From positions 49,798 through 113,797 of the forward strand of contig CAZMZH010000013.1 in assembly GCA_964570665.1 (NCBI GenBank): a stretch of 64,000 nt of DNA. Reading direction: 5' to 3'. Below the pieces are notes generated by a model that saw only the letters and a program-made list of their open reading frames with translations, was not told the DNA's origin and searched no databases. Position numbers and translations under genes: made by a program. The DNA is from JAJDAT01 sp964570665 (GTDB taxonomy: Bacteria > Nitrospinota > Nitrospinia > Nitrospinales > JAJDAT01). Positions 1 through 9,133 of this stretch are shown here, piece after piece (position 1 is the first letter of the stretch; every line of letters starts with the position of its first letter).

Positions 1-64
1 TGCCGGGAAGTTTAGGAAGCGTATCAAGAATTTCGTTGATGCGTTCCGTCATAGCTTTGTGCAT
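1..64 (-). CDS. 5' end of an unidentified protein (truncated by window edge)
   Basis: An ATG at 62-64 (minus strand) opens a frame that runs off the window: it begins MHKAMTERINEILDTLPKLPG. A purine-rich GAGG lies just upstream, close to the start; a second ATG four codons in (50-52) is an alternative. Only 21 residues are visible, too few to name a family. It would be transcribed away from the lipoprotein gene at 184-546 in the same direction, separated by about 120 bases. Confidence 0.4.
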   Translation of the reverse strand, partial: MHKAMTERINEILDTLPKLPG

Positions 65-183
65 CGCCTCAAATAAATTTTTATGAAAACCTTTAAGAAA
101 TTATGAAATATATTTTAGAAATTTACTATCGATTAATCTAAATCGGAGATCTATATCTATGCAATCATAAATATTCAATAGTT

Positions 184-546
184 TTAAGAAAAAGATTTTT
201 TTGGATTCCATCCTCTGTATCTCATACATCCTAAAAATGGTGCATGCTCTCCTCTAAACCCGTATTCTCTCCCTTGAATAATGCTACTGAATTTTATTTT
301 TTCTTCGAGGCAAGTTTCCAAATCTTTTTCAAACGCTTTTTCAGATTTAGAGCCTTCAACATTTTTAAAGTCTGAATAGCTCCAACTTGGACCACATCCT
401 GAGAAAATAATTAAAGGAATAAGTAAAAACGAGATTTTTTTGAGGTTAATAGATTTGTTGAAATTAAATAAAAAATAAAAAGAAATTTGACTAAACTTTA
501 AATTGTTTAAAGCGGAAGAACGTTTAAAATTTTTTATATGGCGCAT
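184..546 (-). CDS. small putative lipoprotein, unknown function
   Basis: A 120-residue frame. Residues 34-51 form a positively charged plus hydrophobic stretch ending in the lipobox-like FSGC, so Cys51 region is probably lipidated after export and the mature part would be about 70 residues. The C-terminal end carries GCMRYRGW; a Cys-Met-x-x-basic-Gly-Trp tail is something I associate with small bacterial lipoproteins, but I do not recognise a named family. The 35-residue leader before the hydrophobic segment is unusually long and basic; no alternative ATG, GTG or TTG lies between it and the lipobox, so either the long n-region is real or a non-standard start is used. No strong ribosome binding site is visible. 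Function unknown. Confidence 0.55.
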   Translation of the reverse strand: MRHIKNFKRSSALNNLKFSQISFYFLFNFNKSINLKKISFLLIPLIIFSGCGPSWSYSDFKNVEGSKSEKAFEKDLETCLEEKIKFSSIIQGREYGFRGEHAPFLGCMRYRGWNPKKSFS

Positions 547-737
547 CTTTTTTACCGATCAAAGTTCATGAAAAATTATTGGGTATTATAATCTAAATTT
601 CTTTTTATTGGTTTTTCTGGATTGAAGGATAAGCGGACATGATTTAAAGTTTGGCAAAAGAAGACTTAATTTAATATAAGAAACAGTTCCTTCCCTTTCT
701 CATCTCGCTTATAATGATCTAGAAATGGAGGTTGAAG

Positions 738-3068
738 GTGGCATTTGATAAAGCAAAATACGCCAAAAAATTTGCCTCGGGCGAAGCAAAAGACCATGTA
801 ATTGGTTTAAGCCAAGGCATATTGGAACTAGAAAAAAATCCTTCGCAAGCGGATACTCTAAAACAAATTTTTCGTATTGCGCATACTTTGAAGGGTTCTT
901 CTAAGATGTTTGGTCTAACTGAAATGAGTGAATTAGCTCATCTTTTAGAAGATGCCTTAGAAGCTTTTTCAGAAAAGCGTGTTGCTCCTTCCAAGTCTCT
1001 TTTTAATTTATTTTTACAATCAGTTGATCTATTAACGGATCTTTCTGATACCGCCGCTAAGGGAGAACCGTTTCAAGGCGATTTAAAGTCCTTATTTAAA
1101 AGTCTAGAAAATGTGGCAAAGGGGCAATTGGATGATTTATCCCCTGTCGAAAAAAAACCGGAAAAAGAAACTCTTCTGATCAAGCCTCAAGATGAAAGCC
1201 ATGACGATATTATTAAATATGACCCGGAACCGATCTCTCCTTCTAGTGTCCAAAAGATTGAACGAATTGAAGAGGAGCCAAAAGCTCTTTCATCGCCAGA
1301 AACTACTGAGGTAGCCAAGAAATCAGGAGAAACATCTAATTCTCGTTTGAAAGAAAATGAGACTATTAGAATCCCCGCTAAAAAACTTGATGTTGCGATT
1401 AAACTTATGGGCGAAGTTTTATCTAACCAAGGACAAATGAGGCAAGACTTAGAGATACTCGACGAGTTAGAAACTCCAAATAAAAAGCAAAAAGCAATTA
1501 TTTCTAAATTACAAAGTCATAGCAATGGGTTAGATCCACAATTTAAAGCTGATGTATTAGCTATTTTGCGGGAATATCGGAGTAAAACAAGAAGTTTTAT
1601 GGAGCGAGCTAGAGATAATCTCAGTGTTCAAGGCTTATTGACTGACGATTTAAGAGATTATGTTCTAAGAATGAGAATGCTTCCGATTTCAACAGTTTTT
1701 GATAGCTTTCCTAGATTAGTGAGAGACATTTCTCAGTCTCTAAATAAAGAAGTTGAACTAGTGTTAAAAGGTGGCGAAACCGAACTTGATAATAAAATTA
1801 TAGAACAAATTGGGCCTTCCCTAGTGCATTTAATCCGCAATAGCCTTGATCATGGTATCGAATCTCCAGAAGAAAGAACTCGAGTTGGTAAGTCAGTAAA
1901 AGGAACGATAATGATCGAAGCTCGTTATGAAGGCGGAAATGTTGTTGTTGAGATTGAGGACGATGGCCGAGGTATTCAAGTTGAGAAAATAAAAGAAAAA
2001 GCGATCAAGCAAAAAATAATGGATAAAGATACGTTGCTTAGTATTTCACGGTCTGAAATTGTCGATTTAATTTTTACTCCTAATTTTAGCACTAGTTCTT
2101 TCATTACAGATGTTTCTGGAAGAGGAGTAGGAATGGATGTTGTTAAAGAAAATATTGTCGAACGGTTTAATGGTTCAATAGCGATTGAAACATCTGAGGG
2201 AAAGGGGACTAGATTCGTAGTTAAGTTACCCTTAACATTGGCTATTGTGAGAGCTTTAGTATTTTCTGGGTTTTCTGGTTTAAGGTTAGCAGTTCCAGTT
2301 ACTTCCATAGATGAAATTATACGATTACCCCAAGAGCAAATTTTAGAAGTTGTTAATAAAAGAGCGGTTCGACTTCGAGAGCAACTTATTCCCATTTATT
2401 ATTTAGAAAATTTTATTGGACTCCCAGAGGTCGAAGCCTCAGGTTCATCTGAACCTGTCGTGCTTATTCTTTCTATGGGAAACGATAAATTAGGGTTAAT
2501 GATTGAGTCAATAATAACGGAGGAAGATTTAGAAACTAAGTTATTACCGGCTCATTTACAGGGCGTTGATTTTATAGCTGGAGCGGCTGCTATTGGCAGG
2601 GACGAAGTTATCTCACTAATCCATGTACCAACTCTATTTGAATTACGAAAAGAAATTAAATACGGAAAAACTAGCGGTAAAACCGACGATGAATCGAAAA
2701 AAGACCTCCACATTTTAGTGGTGGACGATTCTCCCAGTACAAGAGAGATTGAAAAAAGTATTCTGGAATCTTATGGATATAGAGTCGACGTTGCTTCCGA
2801 TGGAATGGAAGGTTTGGAAAAAGCAAAAAACTTCCCATATAATTTGGTTGTTACCGATATTGAGATGCCAAAACTAGATGGATTTTCATTGACGGAAGCG
2901 TTGAGAAAAGAAGAGAAACATTTTTTTACTCCGATAATTATTGTAAGTTCGAGAGATAGAGAAGAAGACAAAAAAAAGGGGATGCAAGTTGGCGCAGACG
3001 CATATATTATAAAAGGCGATTTTGAACAGTCTAATCTTTTAAGTACTATTAAAAGCCTTATAAGATAA
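738..3068 (+). CDS. cheA: CheA-type hybrid histidine kinase with C-terminal receiver domain
   Basis: Start GTG 738 is preferred over TTG 732 because GGAGG at 727-731 lies 6 bases upstream of the GTG but only 1 base from the TTG; this gives 776 residues. Domain order: Hpt domain with phosphorylatable His49 (AHTLKGSS); a charged linker (about 130-205) with no recognisable P2 domain; dimerisation region (about 210-335, including RMRMLPIS); ATPase with N box at 368-372 (RNSLDHG), DDGRG and SGRGVGMD; CheW-like domain (about 500-640); receiver domain (about 658-776) with Asp707 (VVTDIEMP). This architecture is that of FrzE/WspE/PilL-type hybrids, which run alternative chemosensory pathways rather than classic chemotaxis. 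No cheW, cheR, cheB or receptor is adjacent; the next gene, 23 bases downstream, is a receiver/HD-GYP protein and is the obvious candidate output. Symbol denotes family only. Confidence 0.9.
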   Translation: MAFDKAKYAKKFASGEAKDHVIGLSQGILELEKNPSQADTLKQIFRIAHTLKGSSKMFGLTEMSELAHLLEDALEAFSEKRVAPSKSLFNLFLQSVDLLTDLSDTAAKGEPFQGDLKSLFKSLENVAKGQLDDLSPVEKKPEKETLLIKPQDESHDDIIKYDPEPISPSSVQKIERIEEEPKALSSPETTEVAKKSGETSNSRLKENETIRIPAKKLDVAIKLMGEVLSNQGQMRQDLEILDELETPNKKQKAIISKLQSHSNGLDPQFKADVLAILREYRSKTRSFMERARDNLSVQGLLTDDLRDYVLRMRMLPISTVFDSFPRLVRDISQSLNKEVELVLKGGETELDNKIIEQIGPSLVHLIRNSLDHGIESPEERTRVGKSVKGTIMIEARYEGGNVVVEIEDDGRGIQVEKIKEKAIKQKIMDKDTLLSISRSEIVDLIFTPNFSTSSFITDVSGRGVGMDVVKENIVERFNGSIAIETSEGKGTRFVVKLPLTLAIVRALVFSGFSGLRLAVPVTSIDEIIRLPQEQILEVVNKRAVRLREQLIPIYYLENFIGLPEVEASGSSEPVVLILSMGNDKLGLMIESIITEEDLETKLLPAHLQGVDFIAGAAAIGRDEVISLIHVPTLFELRKEIKYGKTSGKTDDESKKDLHILVVDDSPSTREIEKSILESYGYRVDVASDGMEGLEKAKNFPYNLVVTDIEMPKLDGFSLTEALRKEEKHFFTPIIIVSSRDREEDKKKGMQVGADAYIIKGDFEQSNLLSTIKSLIR

Positions 3069-3091
3069 ACTTTTTTTACAAAATAAAATTT

Positions 3092-5056
3092 ATGATAAAA
3101 AGCAAACTTTTAATTGTGGATGATGAATTCGGTATTCGGGAAATGTTATCCGATATTATGATCGCCGGAGGTTTTGAGGTTGAGACGGCTGAGAATGGCT
3201 CGCATGCACTTGAAAAAATGGTAGAACATCCCGAAATAGATCTTATCGTATCTGATATGGATATGCCAAAGATGACAGGCGTAGAAATGATTCAACAAAT
3301 TAGAGCCGCAGGAAACGATATTCCTGTTGTCATTCTAACCGCTAATAGTCAAATTCAAATTGCGCTAAATGCATTAGAGCAAGGCGCGAGCGATTATTTA
3401 TTAAAAGACGAGAATATAGAAGATACTTTGATAATTGCCGTCAATAAAGTGTTGGAGAGAAAAAGAATTGTCGAGCAAAACCAAAAATTGATGGAAGATA
3501 TTACCGCAGTTAATAAAGAATTAGAAAAAATCGTAAAAAATATGACTGAAATTGGCACTGCTCTATCGGCGGAAAGAAATAGAAGTGCGTTACTGGAACT
3601 TGTCATTTCGCATGTTAGGCAATTAACCAAAGCAGATGCGGGAACTCTTTATATTTTTGAAGGTAATCGTCTTCATTTTCAAATAGTGCAAAATGGAAGT
3701 TTGGGAATAACTATGGGTGGTGTCTCGGGAAAACCCATAACATTTCCACCAGTAGAATTAATGGAATCTAATGTATCCGCTTATGCCGCAATTAAGGGCG
3801 TACCTATTAATATTCCCGATGTTTATAATTCCGACTTATTTGATTTTACAGGTCCCAAAAAATTTGACGCTTCAACAGGTTATAGATCAAAATCTATGCT
3901 TGTTGTTCCAATGAAAAATCATGAAGATGAAGTCGTCGGGGTGCTACAACTCCTAAATTCAATAGACTCCATAACTGGAGAAATTGTCCCTTTTTCGGAT
4001 GCGACTCAAGAACTAGCTGTTTCGGTGGCCTCCCAAGCAGCTGTAGCTATCTCAAATATGAATTTAGTAAAAAGCCTTGAGGGTTTATTTGAAGCGTTTG
4101 TTGATGTTATGGCTACCGCTATTGACGAAAAATCTCCGGTAACAGGAGGGCATATCCGCAGGGTTGCGCAAATGACTATGGAAATGGCGCAGGTGATTAA
4201 CGAACAAAAAGAAGGAAGATTTAAGGATAATTTTTTCAATGAAGAACAGCTTTACGAATTACGTCTTGCCGGTTATATGCACGATTTAGGTAAAGTCACA
4301 ACTCCAGTTGAAATTGTCGAAAAAGGAAAAAAACTTGAAGCTATTTTTGATCGTATTCAGTTTGTGGACTTAAGGTTGGCATTCATAATTAAAGGAATCA
4401 AAGTGGATGCTCTTAAAAAAGAAAATGAATTGCTTTCCCAAAACGCTCCGGAAAGCGCCCTACAAGCCTTAAAAAGTGAAACTGATATCAAATTAAATGA
4501 ATACAGCGAAATTCGCAATTTTATAAATAGATGTAACGAGCCTGGTGAGTTTTTAGAAGACGAAAAAATCGATCAATTAAAAGAATATGCCAGCATGACT
4601 TACATTGACGAAAATGGCGAAGAACAAAACCTGTTAACTGAAAATGAACTTTTAAACTTATCTATAAGAAGAGGGAGTATCACTGAAGCAGAAAGAAAAC
4701 AGATGCAAAATCATGCCGCTGTTACAATAAAAATGTTAAATCAAATTCCATTTACTAAAAAACTTGCACGGATTCCTAATTTTGCGGGAGCTCATCATGA
4801 ATTTATTAATGGAAAGGGTTATCCGTTGGGATTAAAAGGGGATGAAATTCCTTTCGAGGGAAAATTAATGGCAGTTACCGATATTGCAGAGGCTTTAACT
4901 GCAGCTGATAGGCCTTACAAAAAAGCAATGCCTCTTTCTGTAGTTAATAAAATTTTACGATCGATGGCTGAAAATGGCGAATTAGATAAGGAAATGGTAG
5001 AACTATTTATTAATGAAAATGTTTATGGTAGATATAAAGAAAAATACGAAAATTAG
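3092..5056 (+). CDS. response regulator: receiver, GAF and HD-GYP domains (probable c-di-GMP phosphodiesterase)
   Basis: The 654-residue product has a receiver domain (about 5-120; DD at 10-11, phospho-acceptor Asp55, Lys105), a coiled-coil linker (about 120-160), a GAF domain (about 165-320) and an HD-GYP domain (about 335-645). HD-GYP landmarks are HD at 397-398, HHE at 568-570 and GYP at 576-578, followed by DRPYK. HD-GYP proteins hydrolyse cyclic di-GMP through a metal centre. The HD and GYP halves are about 180 residues apart, roughly 110 more than usual, because of a charged helical insertion (about 415-525). It follows the CheA hybrid by 23 bases on the same strand and is likely co-transcribed, so the kinase probably phosphorylates this receiver to control c-di-GMP turnover; that link is inferred. 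Confidence 0.9.
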   Translation: MIKSKLLIVDDEFGIREMLSDIMIAGGFEVETAENGSHALEKMVEHPEIDLIVSDMDMPKMTGVEMIQQIRAAGNDIPVVILTANSQIQIALNALEQGASDYLLKDENIEDTLIIAVNKVLERKRIVEQNQKLMEDITAVNKELEKIVKNMTEIGTALSAERNRSALLELVISHVRQLTKADAGTLYIFEGNRLHFQIVQNGSLGITMGGVSGKPITFPPVELMESNVSAYAAIKGVPINIPDVYNSDLFDFTGPKKFDASTGYRSKSMLVVPMKNHEDEVVGVLQLLNSIDSITGEIVPFSDATQELAVSVASQAAVAISNMNLVKSLEGLFEAFVDVMATAIDEKSPVTGGHIRRVAQMTMEMAQVINEQKEGRFKDNFFNEEQLYELRLAGYMHDLGKVTTPVEIVEKGKKLEAIFDRIQFVDLRLAFIIKGIKVDALKKENELLSQNAPESALQALKSETDIKLNEYSEIRNFINRCNEPGEFLEDEKIDQLKEYASMTYIDENGEEQNLLTENELLNLSIRRGSITEAERKQMQNHAAVTIKMLNQIPFTKKLARIPNFAGAHHEFINGKGYPLGLKGDEIPFEGKLMAVTDIAEALTAADRPYKKAMPLSVVNKILRSMAENGELDKEMVELFINENVYGRYKEKYEN

Positions 5057-5179
5057 AAGATAAATTTCAAGTGAATTATTCGATTGCATCGATTTTTAAC
5101 GCATTTTGGCGTTTACCAAATTGATAAAATTCCTTTCCTTCTTTTAACCACTAGGTTTTATTCTCTTGTAAGTTAAATT

Positions 5180-6010
5180 ATGGCGTTAATCCCTCCTCAT
5201 TTTTTTGACTGCGTCATAGCTATTGGAATCCGCGGAAATAATGATCACATAAAATGGATCGGAACAGGTTCTTTAGTTGGAAGATTGCTCCGTAAAATTT
5301 CTCAAAGTCAGAACGAATATCATATTTATATTGTAACAAACCGACACGTATTGAGCGGTCAAAAGTCTGTAGTTGTTAGGTTTAATCCTATGGGATCGGA
5401 GTCTGCCAAGGATTTTGATATACCTCTATTTGATTCTAAAGGAATTCCTTATTGGCAGGAACATCCTAAAGTCGATTTGGCCGCGATAGGAATTGACGCG
5501 GATTTTCTTAAACAGGAGAAAATTTCTTACAGTTTTTTTAAGTTGGATTCTCATGGCATGAATTTATTGGAAATGACCCAAAATGGAGTTTCTGAAGGAG
5601 ATTTTATTTACGTTTTGGGTTTTCCAATGGGCATTGTAGATCTTGATCGACAATACGTCATTGCAAGATCTGGAATAATTGCTAGGTTACGAGACGCAAT
5701 AGAAAAAAGTGGATTAGAATTTTTAATAGATGCTTCTGTGTTTCCGGGAAATAGTGGCGGGCCTGTTATTTATAAACCGGAGATAATTAGTGTTGAAGGA
5801 ACGCTATCGGTAGCAAAGCCTTCGTTAATTGGTATTGTTTCTGGATATTTATCTTTTAAAGATATTGCAGTAAGTCAACAAACTGGAAAAACTAGAGTTG
5901 TCTTCGAAGAAAATTCAGGTCTAGCAACGGTAATACCAATGGATTGTGTGTCTGAAACCATAGAATTTTGTTTTAAAGCCAGAAATGTTAATGAGTCTTC
6001 TACGTCTTAA
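5180..6010 (+). CDS. trypsin-like serine protease, no visible signal peptide
   Basis: A 276-residue chymotrypsin-fold protease. The triad can be placed: His56 (VTNRHVLSG), Asp99 (HPKVDLAAI) and Ser192 (FPGNSGGPV). There is no PDZ domain and no DegP-like C-terminal extension. The N-terminus (MALIPPHFFD) has no signal peptide or membrane segment, so the enzyme is probably cytoplasmic, which is uncommon for this fold. It lies 123 bases after the HD-GYP gene on the same strand and converges on the fructosamine-kinase-like gene. Substrate unknown; members of this broad trypsin-2 group occur as stand-alone housekeeping or stress proteases and also as effectors of defence-related modules, but nothing here supports the latter. 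Confidence 0.8.
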   Translation: MALIPPHFFDCVIAIGIRGNNDHIKWIGTGSLVGRLLRKISQSQNEYHIYIVTNRHVLSGQKSVVVRFNPMGSESAKDFDIPLFDSKGIPYWQEHPKVDLAAIGIDADFLKQEKISYSFFKLDSHGMNLLEMTQNGVSEGDFIYVLGFPMGIVDLDRQYVIARSGIIARLRDAIEKSGLEFLIDASVFPGNSGGPVIYKPEIISVEGTLSVAKPSLIGIVSGYLSFKDIAVSQQTGKTRVVFEENSGLATVIPMDCVSETIEFCFKARNVNESSTS

Positions 6011-6032
6011 TAAATTGCCATGTAAAAATAAA

Positions 6033-6905
6033 CTATGGCGAATAAAAATTTGCGATTCTATTTATTGATGATAAATAAGAATTACCAAATAAATTTAGAT
6101 GATTCAACAAATGATAAAGATTAAACAGATCTCGTCTTTCATTGTATTCGGGGTTTAGAGGAAAAACTTCAATATAAGAATTAAAAAATGATTTGGGCGG
6201 GGTTCCAAAAAGCTCCATCATTGCCAAATCGGCTTCTCTAAAACCAAAGTAGACAGCAGGATCAAAAAGACATGGTTCTCCATTAGGTCCTCCAAAATAA
6301 TTTCCAGACCACAAATCTCCATGCAACAACGCTGGCAATTCATTATTGAGATTAAACCAGTCGTCTAATTTTTTTTTAATCCCATCTATTTTATGATCAA
6401 GATCTGTTGGGAGAAGTCCATTTTTACGGGCAAGAATTTGTTGAAATCCTATACGATGATCTCTAAAGAAGACGATACCATTAGTTTCTTGGGTGTTGAT
6501 TTGAGGGGTTATACCTATAAAATTGTCGTGATCTAAACCAAAAAATTCATTTGAAACACTATGGAGGGCTGCAAGTTTTTCCCCAAGGCTTGGAAAATAA
6601 TTTGTTTGATTTTCTTCTAAAAACTCTAACAGAATGAATTTTGGATTATTTCCTGGACCGAGGCCCAATACTTTAGGGATTCTTGGTCCCGCTGGCGCTG
6701 AGCGTAGTATTTCCAACCCTTTGGCTTCTTTTGCAAAGAAACCTGCAGGAGGAGAAGAATGAGTTTTTATAAAAACCTTTTCCTGGTTGGATAATCGAAG
6801 AATTTGAGCTTCGTTAATCGAACCGCCGCTACAAGGGGTAGAGTTTTCGATTGAAGTTTTTGTTCCATAAACTTTGGACAAAACCTCCAAAACTTGAGAT
6901 TTCAT
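6033..6905 (-). CDS. fructosamine kinase/ketosamine-3-kinase family protein
   Basis: About 290 residues of the protein-kinase-like fructosamine kinase family, which phosphorylate sugars attached to amines and so promote removal of glycation adducts. Seen: the N-terminal CSGGSINEA nucleotide loop, FIKTH with the likely ATP-binding lysine, the catalytic loop HGDLWSGNYF and the metal-binding Asp in CLFDPAVYFG. I take the ATG at 6905 rather than an upstream TTG because it overlaps the TGA stop of the phosphatase gene by one base, a typical coupled arrangement. Bacterial homologues are often next to low-molecular-weight phosphatase genes, as here, supporting a protein-repair or deglycation role; the exact substrate is unproven. 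Confidence 0.85.
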   Translation of the reverse strand: MKSQVLEVLSKVYGTKTSIENSTPCSGGSINEAQILRLSNQEKVFIKTHSSPPAGFFAKEAKGLEILRSAPAGPRIPKVLGLGPGNNPKFILLEFLEENQTNYFPSLGEKLAALHSVSNEFFGLDHDNFIGITPQINTQETNGIVFFRDHRIGFQQILARKNGLLPTDLDHKIDGIKKKLDDWFNLNNELPALLHGDLWSGNYFGGPNGEPCLFDPAVYFGFREADLAMMELFGTPPKSFFNSYIEVFPLNPEYNERRDLFNLYHLLNHLNLFGNSYLSSINRIANFYSP

Positions 6906-7426
6906 CAACAATTTAAATAATTAGCTTTGATAAATTCAAGAATTTTAGGAGATGTTCGATGAACGATATTAAAAACATTGTCGAAACCTTCGTCCCCGCC
7001 GTAATATGGGTCAGGGACGTCTGACGGTTGTTTGGAAAAATTTTCTGGATCAAATGACCGAAATAGTTTGAGTTTTTTTTCAGCCGTGGTTGGGTTGCAA
7101 AGGGTCGCTAAATCCATAAAATTCGCTTGATCCATAGCAATAACTAAATCGAATCGATCAAAGTCCTCCGGTTGGAATTGCCGGGCTCGCGAGTTCAAAT
7201 CAACGCTATTTTTACGAGCAGTCGCTTGCATTCTTTTGTCTGGACGTTTTCCGACATGCCAGTTGCCCGTTCCTGCAGATTCGATGTGAACTAAATCCTG
7301 AAAGTTTTCTTTTGCAATTAAAGTTTCAAATACTCCCTGTGCAAGAGGGGATCTACAAATATTTCCAAGACATACGAAACAAATTTTTACTGAATTAGTT
7401 GGGGGCATAGCATATAAAGTAGGCAT
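6905..7426 (-). CDS. low-molecular-weight protein-tyrosine-phosphatase family protein
   Basis: A 173-residue (or 167 if Met7 at 7408 is used) cytoplasmic phosphatase. The P-loop CLGNICRS gives the C-x5-R signature, with nucleophile Cys19 and Arg25, and the general-acid Asp sits in VPDPYYGG near the C-terminus. Members dephosphorylate protein tyrosines or small phosphorylated metabolites such as phosphorylated sugar adducts. It is translationally coupled to the fructosamine-kinase-like gene downstream, so a paired role in sugar-adduct repair (phosphorylate, then remove phosphate) is plausible but inferred. Neither candidate start has a clear ribosome binding site. Confidence 0.88.
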   Translation of the reverse strand: MPTLYAMPPTNSVKICFVCLGNICRSPLAQGVFETLIAKENFQDLVHIESAGTGNWHVGKRPDKRMQATARKNSVDLNSRARQFQPEDFDRFDLVIAMDQANFMDLATLCNPTTAEKKLKLFRSFDPENFSKQPSDVPDPYYGGDEGFDNVFNIVHRTSPKILEFIKANYLNC

Positions 7427-7790
7427 TAGATAAAATTAAAAAATTTTGCCTAAAATTTTTTAATTTTATAGGTTTGTTGTTTTTATTTTTAGAAAAGAAC
7501 TTTTAAGATTAGTTCCTCCGTTGATTTCGCTAGCTTTTCCGTTTAATATGGCTTTTCGCCAAATTTGGGAAATTTATTAGAGTGCTATATTATCTTGTTT
7601 ATTTATGGCCCGCAATCCATTAAAGAGAATTCTTAACAAGTCCATGAGAGAATTTTTTCTTTTTCTTAATTCAGTTTTTCAACAATTTATATTTCAAGAT
7701 AAACATCTTAATTAGGCTTTAGATGGGATTACATTTGAATCTCAAGGGTTGAATAGGTCTAGTTTTATTCATTAATGCAAACTAGGAGGT
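7427..7790. other. intergenic region between divergent phosphatase and purB genes
   Basis: 364 bases, very AT-rich, with no frame that looks coding on either strand. It must hold the promoters for the phosphatase/kinase pair (leftward) and purB (rightward). The only clear signal is the strong AGGAGG at 7784-7789 serving purB. I do not see a PurR-like operator, riboswitch or terminator. Confidence 0.5.
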
Positions 7791-7796
7791 TTGATT

Positions 7797-9086
7797 TTGA
7801 TTTCTCGTTATACTCTTCCTGAAATGGGAGCTATTTGGGAGGCTAAAAATAAATTCGATATTTGGCTCGATATTGAAGTAGCGGTATGCGAAGCGTGGTC
7901 TGATTTAGGTGAAATCCCAAAAGAAGCGCTTAGAGAAATTCAAAAAAAAGCCGATTTCAATATTCAACGAATTGATGAAATTGAAAAAGAGACCAGACAC
8001 GACGTTATTGCGTTTACAACCTGTGTATCGGAATATGTGGGACCTTCTTCTCGTTATATTCATTTGGGGATGACATCGTCAGACGTTGTTGATACGGCGT
8101 TTGATATTCAATTAAAACAAGCTTCCAAATTAATAATAAAAAGTTTAGAAACCTTTCGAGATGTTCTAAAAAAACAAGCCTACAAATACAAAGACACAGT
8201 TACCATTGGCCGCTCTCATGGCATCCATGCAGAACCAACTACCTTTGGAATTAAATTAGCTAATTGGTATTCGGAAATGTGCCGTAATATACAGCGTATG
8301 AAACGAGCAAGAGATACCATTTCTGTGGGGCAAATATCAGGCGCTGTCGGAACCTTTGCAAATATCCCTCCCGAAGTTGAAGCTTATGTTTGTAAGAAAT
8401 TAGGTTTAAAGCCTGCGGCTATTTCTAGTCAAATTATTCAAAGAGACCGTCACGCGGAATTTTTTTCAACTCTGGCGGTAATTGCAAGTTCCTTGGATAA
8501 ATTTGCCGTTGAAATTAGACATTTACAAAGAACAGAAGTTTTAGAAGTTGAAGAATTTTTTTCTTCTGGACAAAAAGGTTCTTCGGCGATGCCTCATAAA
8601 AGGAATCCAGTAGTTTCTGAACAAATGAGCGGTTTAGCTCGTGTGATTAGGGCAAACGCTTCTGCCGCCTTAGAAAATGTTCCTCTTTGGCATGAAAGAG
8701 ATATTAGTCATTCTTCAGTTGAGAGAATAATTGGTCCAGATAGTTGCATTTTAATCCACTATATGACAGTCAAAATGACGCAATTATTAGATAGACTTAT
8801 CGTATATCCAAAGAATATGCAGAAAAATTTAGAGAAAACTGGAGGACTGATATTTTCCCAATACATTTTGTTGGCCCTAACTCGCAAAGGAGTTTCTAGA
8901 GAAGAAGCCTACCGAATTGTTCAGAGAAATGCTATGGCAGTTTGGGAAAAAGGAGGAAACTTTTTATCAAGATTAAAGAAAGATAAGGAAATAAAAAAGT
9001 ACCTAACGATCAAAGAATTAGAAAAATCGTTTAATCTGAATTATCATTTAAAAAATGTAGATAATATTTTTAAACGCGTTTTTTGA
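7797..9086 (+). CDS. purB: adenylosuccinate lyase
   Basis: A 429-residue member of the fumarase/aspartase superfamily. Signature loop GSSAMPHKRNPV is intact (about residues 262-273), with GRSHG and TSSDVVDTA earlier. The enzyme acts twice in purine synthesis: it splits SAICAR to AICAR plus fumarate, and adenylosuccinate to AMP plus fumarate. Start TTG 7797 is chosen over TTG 7791 because AGGAGG at 7784-7789 is 7 bases from it but only 1 base from the upstream TTG; the resulting start MISRYTLPEM matches the usual PurB N-terminus. purC follows 47 bases downstream, giving two consecutive functions of the pathway in one operon. Confidence 0.95.
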   Translation: MISRYTLPEMGAIWEAKNKFDIWLDIEVAVCEAWSDLGEIPKEALREIQKKADFNIQRIDEIEKETRHDVIAFTTCVSEYVGPSSRYIHLGMTSSDVVDTAFDIQLKQASKLIIKSLETFRDVLKKQAYKYKDTVTIGRSHGIHAEPTTFGIKLANWYSEMCRNIQRMKRARDTISVGQISGAVGTFANIPPEVEAYVCKKLGLKPAAISSQIIQRDRHAEFFSTLAVIASSLDKFAVEIRHLQRTEVLEVEEFFSSGQKGSSAMPHKRNPVVSEQMSGLARVIRANASAALENVPLWHERDISHSSVERIIGPDSCILIHYMTVKMTQLLDRLIVYPKNMQKNLEKTGGLIFSQYILLALTRKGVSREEAYRIVQRNAMAVWEKGGNFLSRLKKDKEIKKYLTIKELEKSFNLNYHLKNVDNIFKRVF

Positions 9087-9133
9087 AAACTACAAGTTTT
9101 AACAGCGTCAAAGCCTAAAGGAATGGAGGAAAG

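Noticed and set aside
732..737. TTG start for the CheA hybrid at 732
   Set aside because: The Shine-Dalgarno GGAGG is only 1 base away; GTG 738 gives normal 6-base spacing.
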